The notes: generated by a model not told the origin, from the sequence alone. A DNA stretch of 64,000 nucleotides from Kitasatospora sp. MMS16-BH015 (GCF_002943525.1 NZ_CP025394.1:3844001-3908000); one strand, 5' to 3'; shown: positions 23,428 to 32,305, numbered from the stretch's first letter. Numbers and translations: made by a program.

Positions 23428-26235
23428 TCAGTCGTTCTGGTAGTAGCCGAACAGGTCGGTCACCAGGTCGATCGACTGCAGGCCGCCATTCCAGAGGTCG
23501 AACAGGCCGTACGGACCCGGGGTGGCCTGGACGAAGTTCGGCACGACCTGGCCCGGGAGCCAGTTCAGCGAGGAGACCGTCGGGCGGACCGGCGGGTTGG
23601 CCCCGTAGCGGTAGTCGGCCTCGGAGTTGGCGTCCGGCGCGACGGTCAGGTAGCCCGGGCTCTTCGTGTTGGTCACGGTGGTGTTGACCGCGAAGGAGGT
23701 CTTGTCCGGGGCGCTGCCGCCGGGGTTCAGATAGATGTTCTTGCCCCCCGGGATCGGGCCGTAGTGCCAGGACGGCCCGCGGGTGTCCAGCACCCGGGTC
23801 GGGTTGACCGGCAGGTAGGCGCTCCCGCCGGAGTCGCCGTAGTAGCCGACCACGTCGACGATGACGTCGGAGGCACCGCCGCCGTCGTAGATCCGGATCT
23901 GGCCGTCGTCGCCGACCGGGACGATGACCGCGTTGGCGATGGTGTGGTCCTGGCCGAAGTTGACGTTCGAGGCGACCGGGCGGGCGGCGCCGTCCGGGTA
24001 GGCGGTCAGGAAGCCGGGGGCCTTGGTGCCCGTGACGGTGACGTTGAGCGCGACCGCCGTGACACCGGTGGTGGGCAGGGCGCCGCCGGCCGCGCCCGCG
24101 ATCTGGACCGCGAAGGACTCGCCGCCGCCGAGCTGGCGCCGGGCCGCGCCGGTGCCGTTGCGGGTGTCGACCAGCCGCTTGGGGGTCACCGGCGTGTAGC
24201 CGGCCGCCGCGGCGCGGGTGAAGTAGCCGCTGATGTCGGCGACCACGTCGACGGTGCCCTCGCTGCCGTTGTACAGCTCGACGTAGCCGTCCTCGCCGAC
24301 CGGCACGATCGCCAGGCCCGGCACCGTCTGGCCCGGGACGAAGTTGACGTTCGAGGTGGCCGGACGGGTGTGGCCGGCCGGGAAGGCCGTCAGGTAGCCG
24401 GGGGCCGTGGGCCGGGTCACCGTGAGGTTGAGCACGGCCGCCGTCACACCCGTCGGGATGCCGCCGTTGCCGCCGATCCGCACCCGGACCGAGCTGCGCG
24501 GCTGGACCACCGTGGCCGGTCCGCCGGTGCGGGTGTCGAGCAGCCGGGCCGGGCCGTACGCCGCGTACTCCGAGCCCGTGGTCGCCACCTGGACCGAGTT
24601 GGTGACGGCGTTGCCGTCCTGGTCGCGGTCGGTGACCGTGACGGTGTACGTGCCGAGCTCCTGGTAGCTGTGCGGGGTGGTGAGCTTCATCCCGCCCGGC
24701 TCGGTGCCGGTGAAGCCGGCCCGGGCCACCGGGGAGCCGTCGCCCCAGTCCACGGTGAGGTACTGCGGGCGCGGCGCGCCGGCGGCCTTGACCTCGAGGG
24801 TGATGCCGAAGGCGCTGGTGTCGGTGGCGGTCAGGCCGACGGCCAGGCCCGGGTTGGTGCTGAGGTACTTGACCGCGCCCCGGTCGGGGGCCTGGCCGTA
24901 GGCGCTGCCGTAGTAGTCCGTGGCGAGCGCGCCGGGGGCGGCCGGGTTGGCCGAGCCGATCGCGGCCGAGCCGGCCTGGAGCGTCAGCGCGATGGTCTCC
25001 AGGCGGTCGGGGCCGGTCGCGGCGTTCACCGGGCCGACGGTGTCGAGCGTGTCGTGCTCGGCCTGGGTGCGCCCGCCGAGCGGCTGGGCGGCCCGGAAGG
25101 CGGCCAGGGTGGCGTAGTCGGTGCCCGCCCAGCGGTACGGCGCGGTCGCGTCCGTGGGGGTCTCGCCGACGTAGAAGTCGTTGTAGTCGGCCGTGGTGCC
25201 CGCGGCCGAGGCCTCGGCCACCGTGATGTGCGGTGCCCAGGGGAGGTCCCTGCCCGCGCAGTAGGCCGCGCCGCCGCCGAGGGCGGAGCCGCTGACCTCG
25301 TCCTCGATCAGGTTGTTCTGGATGCTCACCGCCGTGGAGGCGCCCGCCACGTCCACCGCCGAGGCGCAGCCGCGCTGGATGGTGTTGCCGGTGACGTTCA
25401 GGCCGACCACGTCGGTGGCCTTGACCCCGGCCGCCGCCAGCAGGTTGCCCGCGACGGTGACCCGTCTCGCCCCGGACGCGACCGCGATCGCCGTGCGGCC
25501 GCCCGAGCCGGGGTCGGAGTAGTAGGCCTCGCCGGTGTCCACGTAGCTGCGGCTGACGGTCACGTCGCTGGAGGCGCCGTCGATGGTGACGGCCGCCGCG
25601 GTCTGCTCCGCGCTCAGGTATCCGGAGTCGAGGGTGACCCGGGTGGAGCCGATCACCTGGACGGCGGGCGCGTTGCCCCCGTACAGGGCCAGGTGGCCGA
25701 CCGTCACGTCGCTGACGCCCTTGAGGGTCAGCACGGGCCGGCCCAGGAGCTTGTCGGTCGACGCGAGCCGGGCCCGGTCCGTCCCGAGGATCGAGATGCC
25801 CGAGGTGGTGACGGTGACCGCCTCCGAGCCGGTGTACGGACCGTCCGTGCCGCTCACCTGCACGGTGTCGCCCGACACCGCGACGTCCACCCCGTGCTGG
25901 AGCGAGCAGTACGGGCTCGCCTCGCTGCCGTCACCGGTGTCGGTGGCGCAGAGGCGGCTGGTCACGTGGATCGTCCGGCCGGTGCCGGCCGCGCGGGAGC
26001 GGACCGGGTCGGCGGCGGGCCGCTGCACCCGGACGGACTTGGCCGCCGGGCTGCTGACGGTCCGGAAGGCCGCGGGCTTCGGCAGCTCCGTGGCCACGCC
26101 GGCCGGCGCACCGGCCGGGCTGCCCGCGGCCGTGGGCGTGCGCGACGGGTCGGCCGCGAAGGCCGCTCCCGGGACGAAGGAGGAGATGACGGCGATCGAG
26201 GCGGCCGTCACCGCCAGCCGGCGAGGACGAGACAC
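23428..26235 (-). CDS. Large secreted beta-helix / PKD protein with three C-terminal repeats
   Basis: 935-residue exported protein. A signal peptide (VSRPRRLAVTAASIAVISSF, cleavage after AAFA) leads to a proline-rich segment, then a right-handed parallel beta-helix (about 90-470) with successive VTVS/VNVTGN-like rungs. A PKD-type domain (about 480-580) is marked by VDWGDGSPVA and YTVTVTDRDQDGN. The C-terminus has three ~120-135-residue repeats, each starting with a VLDTR-like motif (ARLLDTRT, KRLVDTRN, TRVLDTRG), passing through SNVNF and ending with D-IS/VV-GYY/F. These repeats are common in large actinobacterial exoproteins. A polysaccharide- or surface-binding role is likely. Start GTG follows GGGGGG. 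A DNA palindrome lies near its promoter. Confidence 0.9.
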   Translation of the reverse strand: MSRPRRLAVTAASIAVISSFVPGAAFAADPSRTPTAAGSPAGAPAGVATELPKPAAFRTVSSPAAKSVRVQRPAADPVRSRAAGTGRTIHVTSRLCATDTGDGSEASPYCSLQHGVDVAVSGDTVQVSGTDGPYTGSEAVTVTTSGISILGTDRARLASTDKLLGRPVLTLKGVSDVTVGHLALYGGNAPAVQVIGSTRVTLDSGYLSAEQTAAAVTIDGASSDVTVSRSYVDTGEAYYSDPGSGGRTAIAVASGARRVTVAGNLLAAAGVKATDVVGLNVTGNTIQRGCASAVDVAGASTAVSIQNNLIEDEVSGSALGGGAAYCAGRDLPWAPHITVAEASAAGTTADYNDFYVGETPTDATAPYRWAGTDYATLAAFRAAQPLGGRTQAEHDTLDTVGPVNAATGPDRLETIALTLQAGSAAIGSANPAAPGALATDYYGSAYGQAPDRGAVKYLSTNPGLAVGLTATDTSAFGITLEVKAAGAPRPQYLTVDWGDGSPVARAGFTGTEPGGMKLTTPHSYQELGTYTVTVTDRDQDGNAVTNSVQVATTGSEYAAYGPARLLDTRTGGPATVVQPRSSVRVRIGGNGGIPTGVTAAVLNLTVTRPTAPGYLTAFPAGHTRPATSNVNFVPGQTVPGLAIVPVGEDGYVELYNGSEGTVDVVADISGYFTRAAAAGYTPVTPKRLVDTRNGTGAARRQLGGGESFAVQIAGAAGGALPTTGVTAVALNVTVTGTKAPGFLTAYPDGAARPVASNVNFGQDHTIANAVIVPVGDDGQIRIYDGGGASDVIVDVVGYYGDSGGSAYLPVNPTRVLDTRGPSWHYGPIPGGKNIYLNPGGSAPDKTSFAVNTTVTNTKSPGYLTVAPDANSEADYRYGANPPVRPTVSSLNWLPGQVVPNFVQATPGPYGLFDLWNGGLQSIDLVTDLFGYYQND

Positions 26236-26389
26236 GAGCCCCCCAGGGTGTTCATGATCCGTTCTGCTGAACGGCGAGTGCACAGCGTACAAACCCCGTC
26301 GATCTTTCCCGCACCGAGGGCTCCGCCTTGCTCCGTGGGCTCCCTTCGAACCCGAACAAGACCGGGCCAATGGGACATTACGCCGCCTG

Positions 26390-26403
26390 GATCATGAGTG
26401 ATC
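26390..26403. promoter_or_regulatory. GATCA-N4-TGATC palindrome between two minus-strand genes
   Basis: GATCATGAGTGATC lies 155 nt upstream of the secreted-protein start and 41 nt past the LysR gene. The surrounding 208-bp gap is moderately AT-rich. It may be an operator for the secreted protein; no regulator can be named. Confidence 0.3.
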
Positions 26404-26443
26404 GGTCATGGTTGAGGCGGGGGCCGACCGGGTGGCCCAGGAT

Positions 26444-27406
26444 TCAACCCAGCAGCTCGGCGTCGGCTGCGGGGAGCCAGCTGCCCGGCGGGCGGCGCAG
26501 CCAGCCCTCGCGGGCGCCGAGCTCGCGGGCGGCCGTCCGCAGGGCCGCCAGGCCGGGGTGGCGGCAGCCCGGGCGGTGCACCAGGCTGACCAGGCTCAGC
26601 GGGACGGGGGCCACCAGCGGCCGGACCACCGCGCCGGGGACGACCGGGCCGCCGGTGGTGGTGAGCATCGCCTCGCCGTGCCGCCGGAGGTAGTGCGCGA
26701 GCTCCGCCTCGCCGACCGGCGGGGTGTGCGGCCCGGCCGCCGTCAGGCCGTGTGCCGCCAGGAGCAGCCGGCCGAGGTCGGTCCACTCGGTGGTCGCCGG
26801 ATTGCCCGCGCAGATGTCCACCGGATGCCCGGCCAGCGCTGCCACCGACACCTCGGGGTGGGCCGCCAGCGGGTGGCCGAGCGGCAGCAGCACCGCCATC
26901 GGCTCCAGCCGGACCGGCTCCTGCACCAGCCCGGCCCGCAGCTCGGCGGGCAGCCCGGCGTACCGGCCGTACCCGACGTCCAGCCGGTGTGCCGCCAACT
27001 CCCTTGCCGCAGCGGCCAGTCCGCCGTGGTAGCGGGCCAGCAGCTCGCCGCCCGGCAAGGCCGCCCGGGCGGCGGCGAGCAGCCGGTCGGCGGTCAGGTC
27101 CTCGCCGGTGACGTCGCTGTTGAGGTCGACCAGCAGCGGGCCGGGGTCCGGACCGGCCGCGATCTCGTCGTGCAGCGCCAGGAGTCGGCGCACCTTGGGC
27201 AGCAACTCGCTTCCGGCTTCGGTGAGTTCGACACTGCGGGTGGTCCGGGTGAACAGCTCGCACCCCAACGCCCGCTCCAAGGCCCGGATGTCCCGGCTCA
27301 GCGCCTGCTGCGCCAGGTGCAGCCGGCTGGCGGCACGGCCGAAGTGCAGCGTCTCGGCGGTGGCCGCGAAGCCGCGCAGCAGGCGGGGGTGCAAGTCCTG
27401 GGGCAT
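26444..27406 (-). CDS. LysR-family transcriptional regulator
   Basis: 320 residues. N-terminal winged helix-turn-helix (LLRGFAATAETLHFGRAASR, then QQALSRDIRALERALGCELF) is typical of LysR, followed by a periplasmic-binding-like effector domain from about residue 90 (LLVDLNSDVTGEDLTADR) with an LPLGHPLA signature. It is divergent from an MFS transporter, and a GATTGAC-N11-GTCAATC motif lies between them. It therefore probably controls that transporter and itself in response to a small ligand. Confidence 0.93.
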   Translation of the reverse strand: MPQDLHPRLLRGFAATAETLHFGRAASRLHLAQQALSRDIRALERALGCELFTRTTRSVELTEAGSELLPKVRRLLALHDEIAAGPDPGPLLVDLNSDVTGEDLTADRLLAAARAALPGGELLARYHGGLAAAARELAAHRLDVGYGRYAGLPAELRAGLVQEPVRLEPMAVLLPLGHPLAAHPEVSVAALAGHPVDICAGNPATTEWTDLGRLLLAAHGLTAAGPHTPPVGEAELAHYLRRHGEAMLTTTGGPVVPGAVVRPLVAPVPLSLVSLVHRPGCRHPGLAALRTAARELGAREGWLRRPPGSWLPAADAELLG

Positions 27407-27447
27407 CCGCGCAGGCTAACAAGCCGCTCCGGGCACCGGGCGGTCGG

Positions 27448-27472
27448 GATTGACACCACAGGTGCGTCAATC
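27448..27472. promoter_or_regulatory. LysR-type T-N11-A operator
   Basis: GATTGAC (27448-27454) and GTCAATC (27466-27472) form a perfect inverted repeat with an 11-bp spacer, the classical LysR recognition layout, 42 nt from the LysR start and upstream of the divergent MFS gene. TTGACA within it could also be a -35 element. Confidence 0.7.
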
Positions 27473-27603
27473 GCCCCGAACAGGTGTTGGACCACTCGAC
27501 GCCCGGGCCGCGAGGCTGGCACTCCGGCCGAGGAGGCCGGCGCTCCGGCCGAGGAAGCCGGCACCCCCACCCCCCCCCGCCTCTCCGCCTGCCCTGGAGC
27601 TCC

Positions 27604-28914
27604 GTGTTCGCCTCGTACCGCCGCCTGTTCGCCCTGCCCGGCGCACTCGCCTTCACACTGAGCGGCCTGCTCGGGCGGCTCGCCTTCTCGATGACCGGGG
27701 TCAGCACCGTGCTGCTGGTCACCGCGCGCCGCGACTCCTACGCGCTCGCGGGGGCCGTCACGGCCGTCGGCACGGTGGCCACCGCGCTCGGACTCCCGCT
27801 GCTGGGGCGGCTGGTGGACCGGTACGGGCAGCGGCGGGTGGCCCGGCCGGGGGTGCTGTGCGCGCTCGGGCCGCTGCTCGGACTGCCGCTCTGCGCGTAC
27901 ACCGGCGCCCCGGCCTGGACGCTGCTGCTCTGCGCGGCGGCGGCCTCGGTCCTGCCGAACCTCGGCGGGATGGCCCGGGCCCGATGGGCCCACCTGCTCC
28001 GGGCGGACCCGGCCGCCCGGCAGACCGCCAACTCCTTCGAGCAGGTGCTGGACGAACTCTGCTTCACCGCGGGCCCGGTACTCGGCACCCTGCTCTGCAC
28101 CACCCTGCTGCCCGAGGCCGGGCTGCTCGCCGCCGCCGCCCTCGGCTGCACCGGCACCCTGCTGTTCGCCGCCCAGCGCCGCACCGAGCCGCCGGTCACC
28201 CCGGCGGCCGACCGGGCCACGAACGGCGCGCTGCGGGTGGGCGGGCTTCGGGTGCTGGTACCGGCCTTCTTCGCGGCCGGCCTGGTCTTCGGCTCGATCG
28301 AGGTCAGCACCGTCGCCTACGCCGACGCGGCCGGGCAACGGCCGCTGGCAGGAGGGCTGTTGGCGATGATGGCGGCCGGCTCGGCGGTCTCCGGCCTGCT
28401 GCTCGGGTTGGCCCGCCCGCGCCGCTCGCCGGCCGCCCGGCTGCTGGCCGGGGCGGCGGCGATGGCCGCGCTGCTGCTGCTCCCGCTGGCGGCCGGACTG
28501 GCCGGGGCCGGGCCCTGGCTGCTGGCCCCGGCGCTGCTGCTCGCCGGGGCGGGCACCGCGCCGACCATGGTGGCGGGCCTGTCGCTGGTCCAGGAGCTGG
28601 TGCCCGCAGGGCAGTTGAACGAGGCGATGGGCCTCACCGTCTCGGGGATCCTGGCCGGCATCTCCACCGGCGCGGCCCTCGGCGGCACGCTGGCCCAGCA
28701 CACCACCGGCGCCGGCACCGCCGCACCGGGCCTCGGCTACGCCCTGCCCGCCGGGGCGGCCCTGCTCGCCCTGCTCACCGTGCTGCTCGGCTACCGCCGG
28801 CTGCGCCCGGCCGCCGCCGCGCCGGGCCAGACGTACTCGTACTCCGCCACCGTCGTGCCGTCCGGCAGCACGCGCGGCCGCTCGGCCGTCCGCACCCCGC
28901 CCTCGCGCTCGTAG
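27604..28914 (+). CDS. MFS transporter next to LysR regulator
   Basis: 436 residues with about 12 predicted membrane helices and the loop 2-3 motif GRLVDRYGQRRVARPG. Probably an efflux pump. I chose the GTG at 27604 (GGAG at 27596); an upstream ATG at 27484 would add 40 low-complexity residues encoded by two imperfect CTCCGGCCGAGGAGGCCGG repeats and a C-rich tract. The last ~40 codons overlap the 3' end of the convergent acetyltransferase gene by 124 bp, so the polar C-terminal tail (TYSYSATVVPSG onward) is probably a result of a missing or displaced stop. Confidence 0.82.
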   Translation: MFASYRRLFALPGALAFTLSGLLGRLAFSMTGVSTVLLVTARRDSYALAGAVTAVGTVATALGLPLLGRLVDRYGQRRVARPGVLCALGPLLGLPLCAYTGAPAWTLLLCAAAASVLPNLGGMARARWAHLLRADPAARQTANSFEQVLDELCFTAGPVLGTLLCTTLLPEAGLLAAAALGCTGTLLFAAQRRTEPPVTPAADRATNGALRVGGLRVLVPAFFAAGLVFGSIEVSTVAYADAAGQRPLAGGLLAMMAAGSAVSGLLLGLARPRRSPAARLLAGAAAMAALLLLPLAAGLAGAGPWLLAPALLLAGAGTAPTMVAGLSLVQELVPAGQLNEAMGLTVSGILAGISTGAALGGTLAQHTTGAGTAAPGLGYALPAGAALLALLTVLLGYRRLRPAAAAPGQTYSYSATVVPSGSTRGRSAVRTPPSRS

Positions 28915-29318
28915 AAGGCCACGGCGCGGGTGTTGGCCGCCAGCACGTCCAGGTGCAGCGCGGCGGGCCCGGCCTCGGCGCGGGCCGCCCGGAGCAGCCG
29001 GGCGCCGATCCCGCCGCCGGTGCGGCCGGGCCGGACGAAGAGGCTGTCCAGCAGCACCCGCCCGTCGCCCTCGGGGGTCAGGTAGGCGAAGCCGGTCAGC
29101 TCGCCGTCCGGCCGTTCGGCGAGCAGCAGGACGGGGGTGAGCTCGGGTGCGCCGTAGTCCACCGTCAGCCGCAGCGGCCAGAGCTCGCGCCACTGGTCCA
29201 GGGCGCCACCGGCCTCCGGCGGACCGCCCGCCATGACCCGGAGGGCGGCGATGTGCAGCTCGGCCACCCGGTCTGCGTCGGCCGGACCGCCGGGGCGGAC
29301 GGCGTGTTGCATGATCAT
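28791..29318 (-). CDS. GNAT-family N-acetyltransferase
   Basis: 175 residues. GNAT features: AVRPGGPADADRVAELH at the N-terminus, LLDSLFVRPGRTGGGIGARL (acetyl-CoA loop) and HLDVLAANTRAVAFYEREGG. Acceptor unknown. ATG 29318 and ATG 29312 are both possible starts. The 3' end overlaps the convergent MFS gene. It is divergent from the TetR regulator at 29525, with a palindrome between. Confidence 0.88.
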   Translation of the reverse strand: MIMQHAVRPGGPADADRVAELHIAALRVMAGGPPEAGGALDQWRELWPLRLTVDYGAPELTPVLLLAERPDGELTGFAYLTPEGDGRVLLDSLFVRPGRTGGGIGARLLRAARAEAGPAALHLDVLAANTRAVAFYEREGGVRTAERPRVLPDGTTVAEYEYVWPGAAAAGRSRR

Positions 29319-29386
29319 GTGATGAGCCTCCCACGGTAATCACTTGAGAACGCTCCGAGCATGGGCCTAGAGTCCTCCCCGGGACG

Positions 29387-29406
29387 GTTTTGAACATGTT
29401 CGAAAC
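29387..29406. promoter_or_regulatory. TetR-type operator candidate
   Basis: GTTTTGAACATGTTCGAAAC is a 20-bp palindrome with a single mismatched pair, centred on GAACATGTTC, between the divergent acetyltransferase and TetR genes. Its size and symmetry fit a TetR-family dimer. Confidence 0.65.
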
Positions 29407-29524
29407 TGAACCGGACCGGGCGCTCGGGGGCATTCGGTCGCGCCGGGGCCACTGGCCAGCCGTGTACGGGGGTCTCGGCTGGCCGGTCGGCCCCCGCGTC
29501 GGCGGGCGCCGGTAGGCTCGCCCC

Positions 29525-30337
29525 GTGGACGACGCAACTGAGCCCGGTGCACCTGGGACCGGTGCGCCCGAGGCCGGTGCACCCGAAGGCGGTGCGCCCG
29601 GGCCCGGCGGCGCAGCCGCGGAGCTGCCCGGCGGCCGGGCCCGCCCCAAGAGCGACAAGAGCGAGGCGACTCGGGCGCTGATCCTGGAGACGGCCATGCG
29701 GCTGTTCCAGGAGCGCGGCTACGAGAAGACCACCATGCGCGCGATCGCCACCGAGGCCGGTGTGTCGGTCGGCAACGCCTACTACTACTTCGCCGCCAAG
29801 GAATTCCTGATCCAGGGGTTCTACGACCGGATGACCCACGACCACGCGGTGGACGCCCGCCGCCGGATGGCGCACACCCGCGACTTCGCCGAGCGCCTGG
29901 ACATCGCCCTGGTCTCCTGGCTGGACACCGCCGCGCCGTACCACGAGTTCGCCGCCCAGTTCTTCCGCACGGCCGCCGACCCGACCAGCTCGCTGAGCCC
30001 GTTCTCCAACGAATCCCACCCGGCCCGGGCCACCGCCGTGCAGCTCTTCCGCGAGGTGCTGGAGGGCTCCGAGCTGGCGCCCAAACTGGACGCCGAGCTG
30101 GCGGAGCTGCTGCCGGACGTGCTCTGGCTGCACCTCATGGTCGTGGTGCTCTACTGGGTCTTCGACCGGACTCCGGACACCGAGCGGACCAGGGAGTTCG
30201 TCCGCCGCTCGACGCCGACGGCCGCCCGGGTCATCAACCTCTCCCGCTACCGGGTCTTCCGGCCGATCGTCCGGGACGCCAAGGGGCTGATCCAGGACTT
30301 CATCCTGCCCACCATCGGCAAGACCGCCGTGAAGTAG
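29525..30337 (+). CDS. TetR-family regulator with Pro/Gly-rich N-terminal extension
   Basis: 270 residues from GTG 29525. A ~50-residue tail rich in GAPE/GAPG repeats precedes the TetR DNA-binding domain (about 55-105: SEATRALILETAMRLFQERG, then GVSVGNAYYYFAAKEFLI). The C-terminal ligand/dimer domain ends with ARVINLSRYRVFRPIVRDAK. The extension is Gly/Ala/Pro rich and may be untranslated if a later start is used, but no later ATG/GTG has a good ribosome site. Target is probably itself and the divergent acetyltransferase through the 29387 palindrome. An 18-bp tandem repeat begins in its last codons. Confidence 0.88.
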   Translation: MDDATEPGAPGTGAPEAGAPEGGAPGPGGAAAELPGGRARPKSDKSEATRALILETAMRLFQERGYEKTTMRAIATEAGVSVGNAYYYFAAKEFLIQGFYDRMTHDHAVDARRRMAHTRDFAERLDIALVSWLDTAAPYHEFAAQFFRTAADPTSSLSPFSNESHPARATAVQLFREVLEGSELAPKLDAELAELLPDVLWLHLMVVVLYWVFDRTPDTERTREFVRRSTPTAARVINLSRYRVFRPIVRDAKGLIQDFILPTIGKTAVK

Positions 30338-30415
30338 GCGCGAGCCGTGAAGCAGGCACGAGCCGTGAAGTAAGCGCGAGCCGTGAAGTAAGCGCGAGCC
30401 GTGAAGCAGGCGCGA
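30326..30415. repeat. Five tandem 18-bp repeats over the TetR stop codon
   Basis: Unit GCCGTGAAGTAAGCGCGA occurs five times in register (30326, 30344, 30362, 30380, 30398) with 0-3 differences. The first copy supplies the final Ala-Val-Lys-stop of the TetR gene. Each later copy repeats a possible stop codon or its variant (TAG, CAG, TAA, TAA, CAG). It occupies the gap to the convergent Eis-like gene. Confidence 0.85.
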
Positions 30416-30422
30416 CCGGTGC

Positions 30423-31706
30423 TCAGATCATGTCCGGGTTCCAGGCCCGGATCGGGGTGTGCAGCAGCTGGTCCAACCGCCCGGCGGCGCCGGGAGCCCG
30501 CTCGGTGAGCAGGGTGGCGGCGGCCAGGCGGGTGGCGGTCTCGGTGCCGAGGTAGAGGCTGGAGAGCTCGCCCACGCCGAGGGCGAGCTCGGGGGCCTCC
30601 TCGGTGGGCGCGCAGCGGCCGGTCCCGTCCGGGGCCGCTTCGAGGGCCCAGCGGCCGGCGGTCCAGCCCTGCGGGTCGGTGAGGTCGAGCACCACCCGGC
30701 CGGGCGCGGCGTAGCTGCGCGCGGCGAAGGCGGCGGGCAGGTCGAGCAGCCGGAGCCAGGTCATGTCGGCCTGGGCGGCGTGCGGCCGGGCGCCGCGCGG
30801 GTTGCGCAGCAGCAGCGGCAGCGGGTCGTCCGGGCCGAGCTCCTCGGCCTCGACGTGCCGCACCCAGTCGACCGAGAACACCAGCTGCCAGAGGGCGTTG
30901 GCGGTCGGCCGGTCGACGGCGAGGAAGTCGAGCACGGTGAGCGTGCAGTTGGGTGAGGCACCGTCCCAGTCGCCGTTCACCCGGTAGCTGACCAGGCCGG
31001 TGACCTGGCCGTCCGCGTCCCGGTGGAGCACGTTGAACGGCTCCTTCCACTCGCGGTTGGGCAGTAGGTGCAGCCCGGTGGCCAGCTCCCACCAGTGGTC
31101 GGGGCGGCTGAGCGCGCCCGGCTGGGTGCGCCGCCACCGCTCGTGCAGCTCGGGCGCCAGCTTGCGGACCTCCTCCAGCGGGGCGAAGTCGACCCGGCCG
31201 CCCGCCGGGGTCGGCAGGCCCGGCCGTAGCCCGCCCGAACGCTGGAGGTCGACCATCAGGCCGGCCGAACGCTGGGCCGGGCCGAACCCGTAGCGGCCGT
31301 AGATCCCGTACTCGGCGGCGGTCAACACTGCGGCCACGCTGCCGCGTTCGCGTGCGGCGGCCAGGTCGCCCTTGATCATCCGACTGAGCAGGCCGCGCCG
31401 CCGGTGGGTGGCGGCCACCGTCACGCCGGTGATCCCGTCCACCGGGACGGCGGCGCCGCCGGGCACCGTCAGCTCCAGGTCGTAGCTGCGGTAGGTGGCC
31501 ACGTAGCTGCCGCCCGCCGTGTGGTCGACGGCCGCCAGCCAGCGGCCCGGCTCGAACATCCGGCGGCGGGCCTCGGTGCCGTCGGCGTGGTGCGGGGTGA
31601 GGAACCCCCGGAGCACGGCGCGGTCCCACTGCGGGAGCTCCTGCTCGGTGACGGGGCGGATCTCGATGCCGCCCGTACCGGGGCGAACTGGCGTTTCGTC
31701 GACCAT
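30423..31706 (-). CDS. Eis-family GNAT acetyltransferase
   Basis: 427 residues from ATG 31706 (an upstream GTG frame would add 12). Three-part Eis architecture: an N-terminal GNAT domain with GVTVAATHRRRGLLSRMIKG (acetyl-CoA site R-R-R-G), a second GNAT-like region, and a C-terminal SCP2-like domain ending in RAWNPDMI, the free carboxyl terminus being catalytic in known Eis proteins. Eis enzymes acetylate amines such as aminoglycosides or protein lysines; the substrate here is unknown. It is separated from the TetR gene only by tandem repeats. Confidence 0.93.
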   Translation of the reverse strand: MVDETPVRPGTGGIEIRPVTEQELPQWDRAVLRGFLTPHHADGTEARRRMFEPGRWLAAVDHTAGGSYVATYRSYDLELTVPGGAAVPVDGITGVTVAATHRRRGLLSRMIKGDLAAARERGSVAAVLTAAEYGIYGRYGFGPAQRSAGLMVDLQRSGGLRPGLPTPAGGRVDFAPLEEVRKLAPELHERWRRTQPGALSRPDHWWELATGLHLLPNREWKEPFNVLHRDADGQVTGLVSYRVNGDWDGASPNCTLTVLDFLAVDRPTANALWQLVFSVDWVRHVEAEELGPDDPLPLLLRNPRGARPHAAQADMTWLRLLDLPAAFAARSYAAPGRVVLDLTDPQGWTAGRWALEAAPDGTGRCAPTEEAPELALGVGELSSLYLGTETATRLAAATLLTERAPGAAGRLDQLLHTPIRAWNPDMI

Positions 31707-31835
31707 CCGGACACGGTACGACGCCCCGTCAGGCCGCGGCATCCGGTTTTACGCCCCCGCGCACGGGATCGTGCAAACAACCTGTTCACAGTAATCCGTT
31801 GACACGTCACCATGGCATCGCAGACGCTGACATGC

Positions 31836-32258
31836 ATGACGACCAACGACCTCTTCACCGCGCCGGATCCGGAGCAAGCCCGCGCGCAGCGGGTGGCCGC
31901 CGCACTGTTCCGGATCGCCGAGCGCCACGGGGCCACGCCCGGCCAGGTCAGCCGGCAGACCAACCCGCACCTGCTCGCGCCGCACGAGGCCGTCCGTCTG
32001 GTGGCCTTCCTGCTCAGCGGTGCCGCCCTGCTGGAGGAGGGCGAGCCCGAGCTCGACCAGGCCGACATCACCGCCGCACTGAGCCTGCTGCCGCTGGTGC
32101 GCGCCGAGTTGGACGAGCTGGAGGCCGGCCTGCTCCAGATGGCCCGGGGCCGGGGCCTGAGCTGGCCCGACATCGCGTTCGGCCTCGGCCTCGGCACCCC
32201 GCAGGCGGCCCGCCAGCGGCACGAACGGCTGGCCGCCCGGGTCGCGGAGCAGGAGTGA
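31836..32258 (+). CDS. Small helix-turn-helix protein
   Basis: 140 residues from ATG 31836; ATG 31812 would add eight. The C-terminal RGRGLSWPDIAFGLGLGTPQ resembles a helix-turn-helix found in small streptomycete DNA-binding proteins. The N-terminal half is helical (ARAQRVAAALFRIAERHG). No ribosome site is seen, and TTGACA at 31799 lies close enough for a promoter with a very short leader, so the mRNA may be leaderless. It is divergent from the Eis-like gene across an AT-richer 93-129-bp gap containing GCACG-N4-CGTGC (31761-31774). Confidence 0.72.
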   Translation: MTTNDLFTAPDPEQARAQRVAAALFRIAERHGATPGQVSRQTNPHLLAPHEAVRLVAFLLSGAALLEEGEPELDQADITAALSLLPLVRAELDELEAGLLQMARGRGLSWPDIAFGLGLGTPQAARQRHERLAARVAEQE

Positions 32259-32305
32259 CCGACCCGGGCGACGGGGCCTCAGGTGCATCAGGTGCCTCAG
32301 GTGCC

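Noticed and set aside
28791..28914. Real 124-bp overlap of two convergent proteins
   Set aside because: The MFS tail beyond the last helix is polar and looks like antisense of the acetyltransferase; probably an extended stop, so not counted as a special overlap.
30326..30415. Possible CRISPR array
   Set aside because: Units are contiguous 18-mers with no unique spacers and no cas genes nearby.
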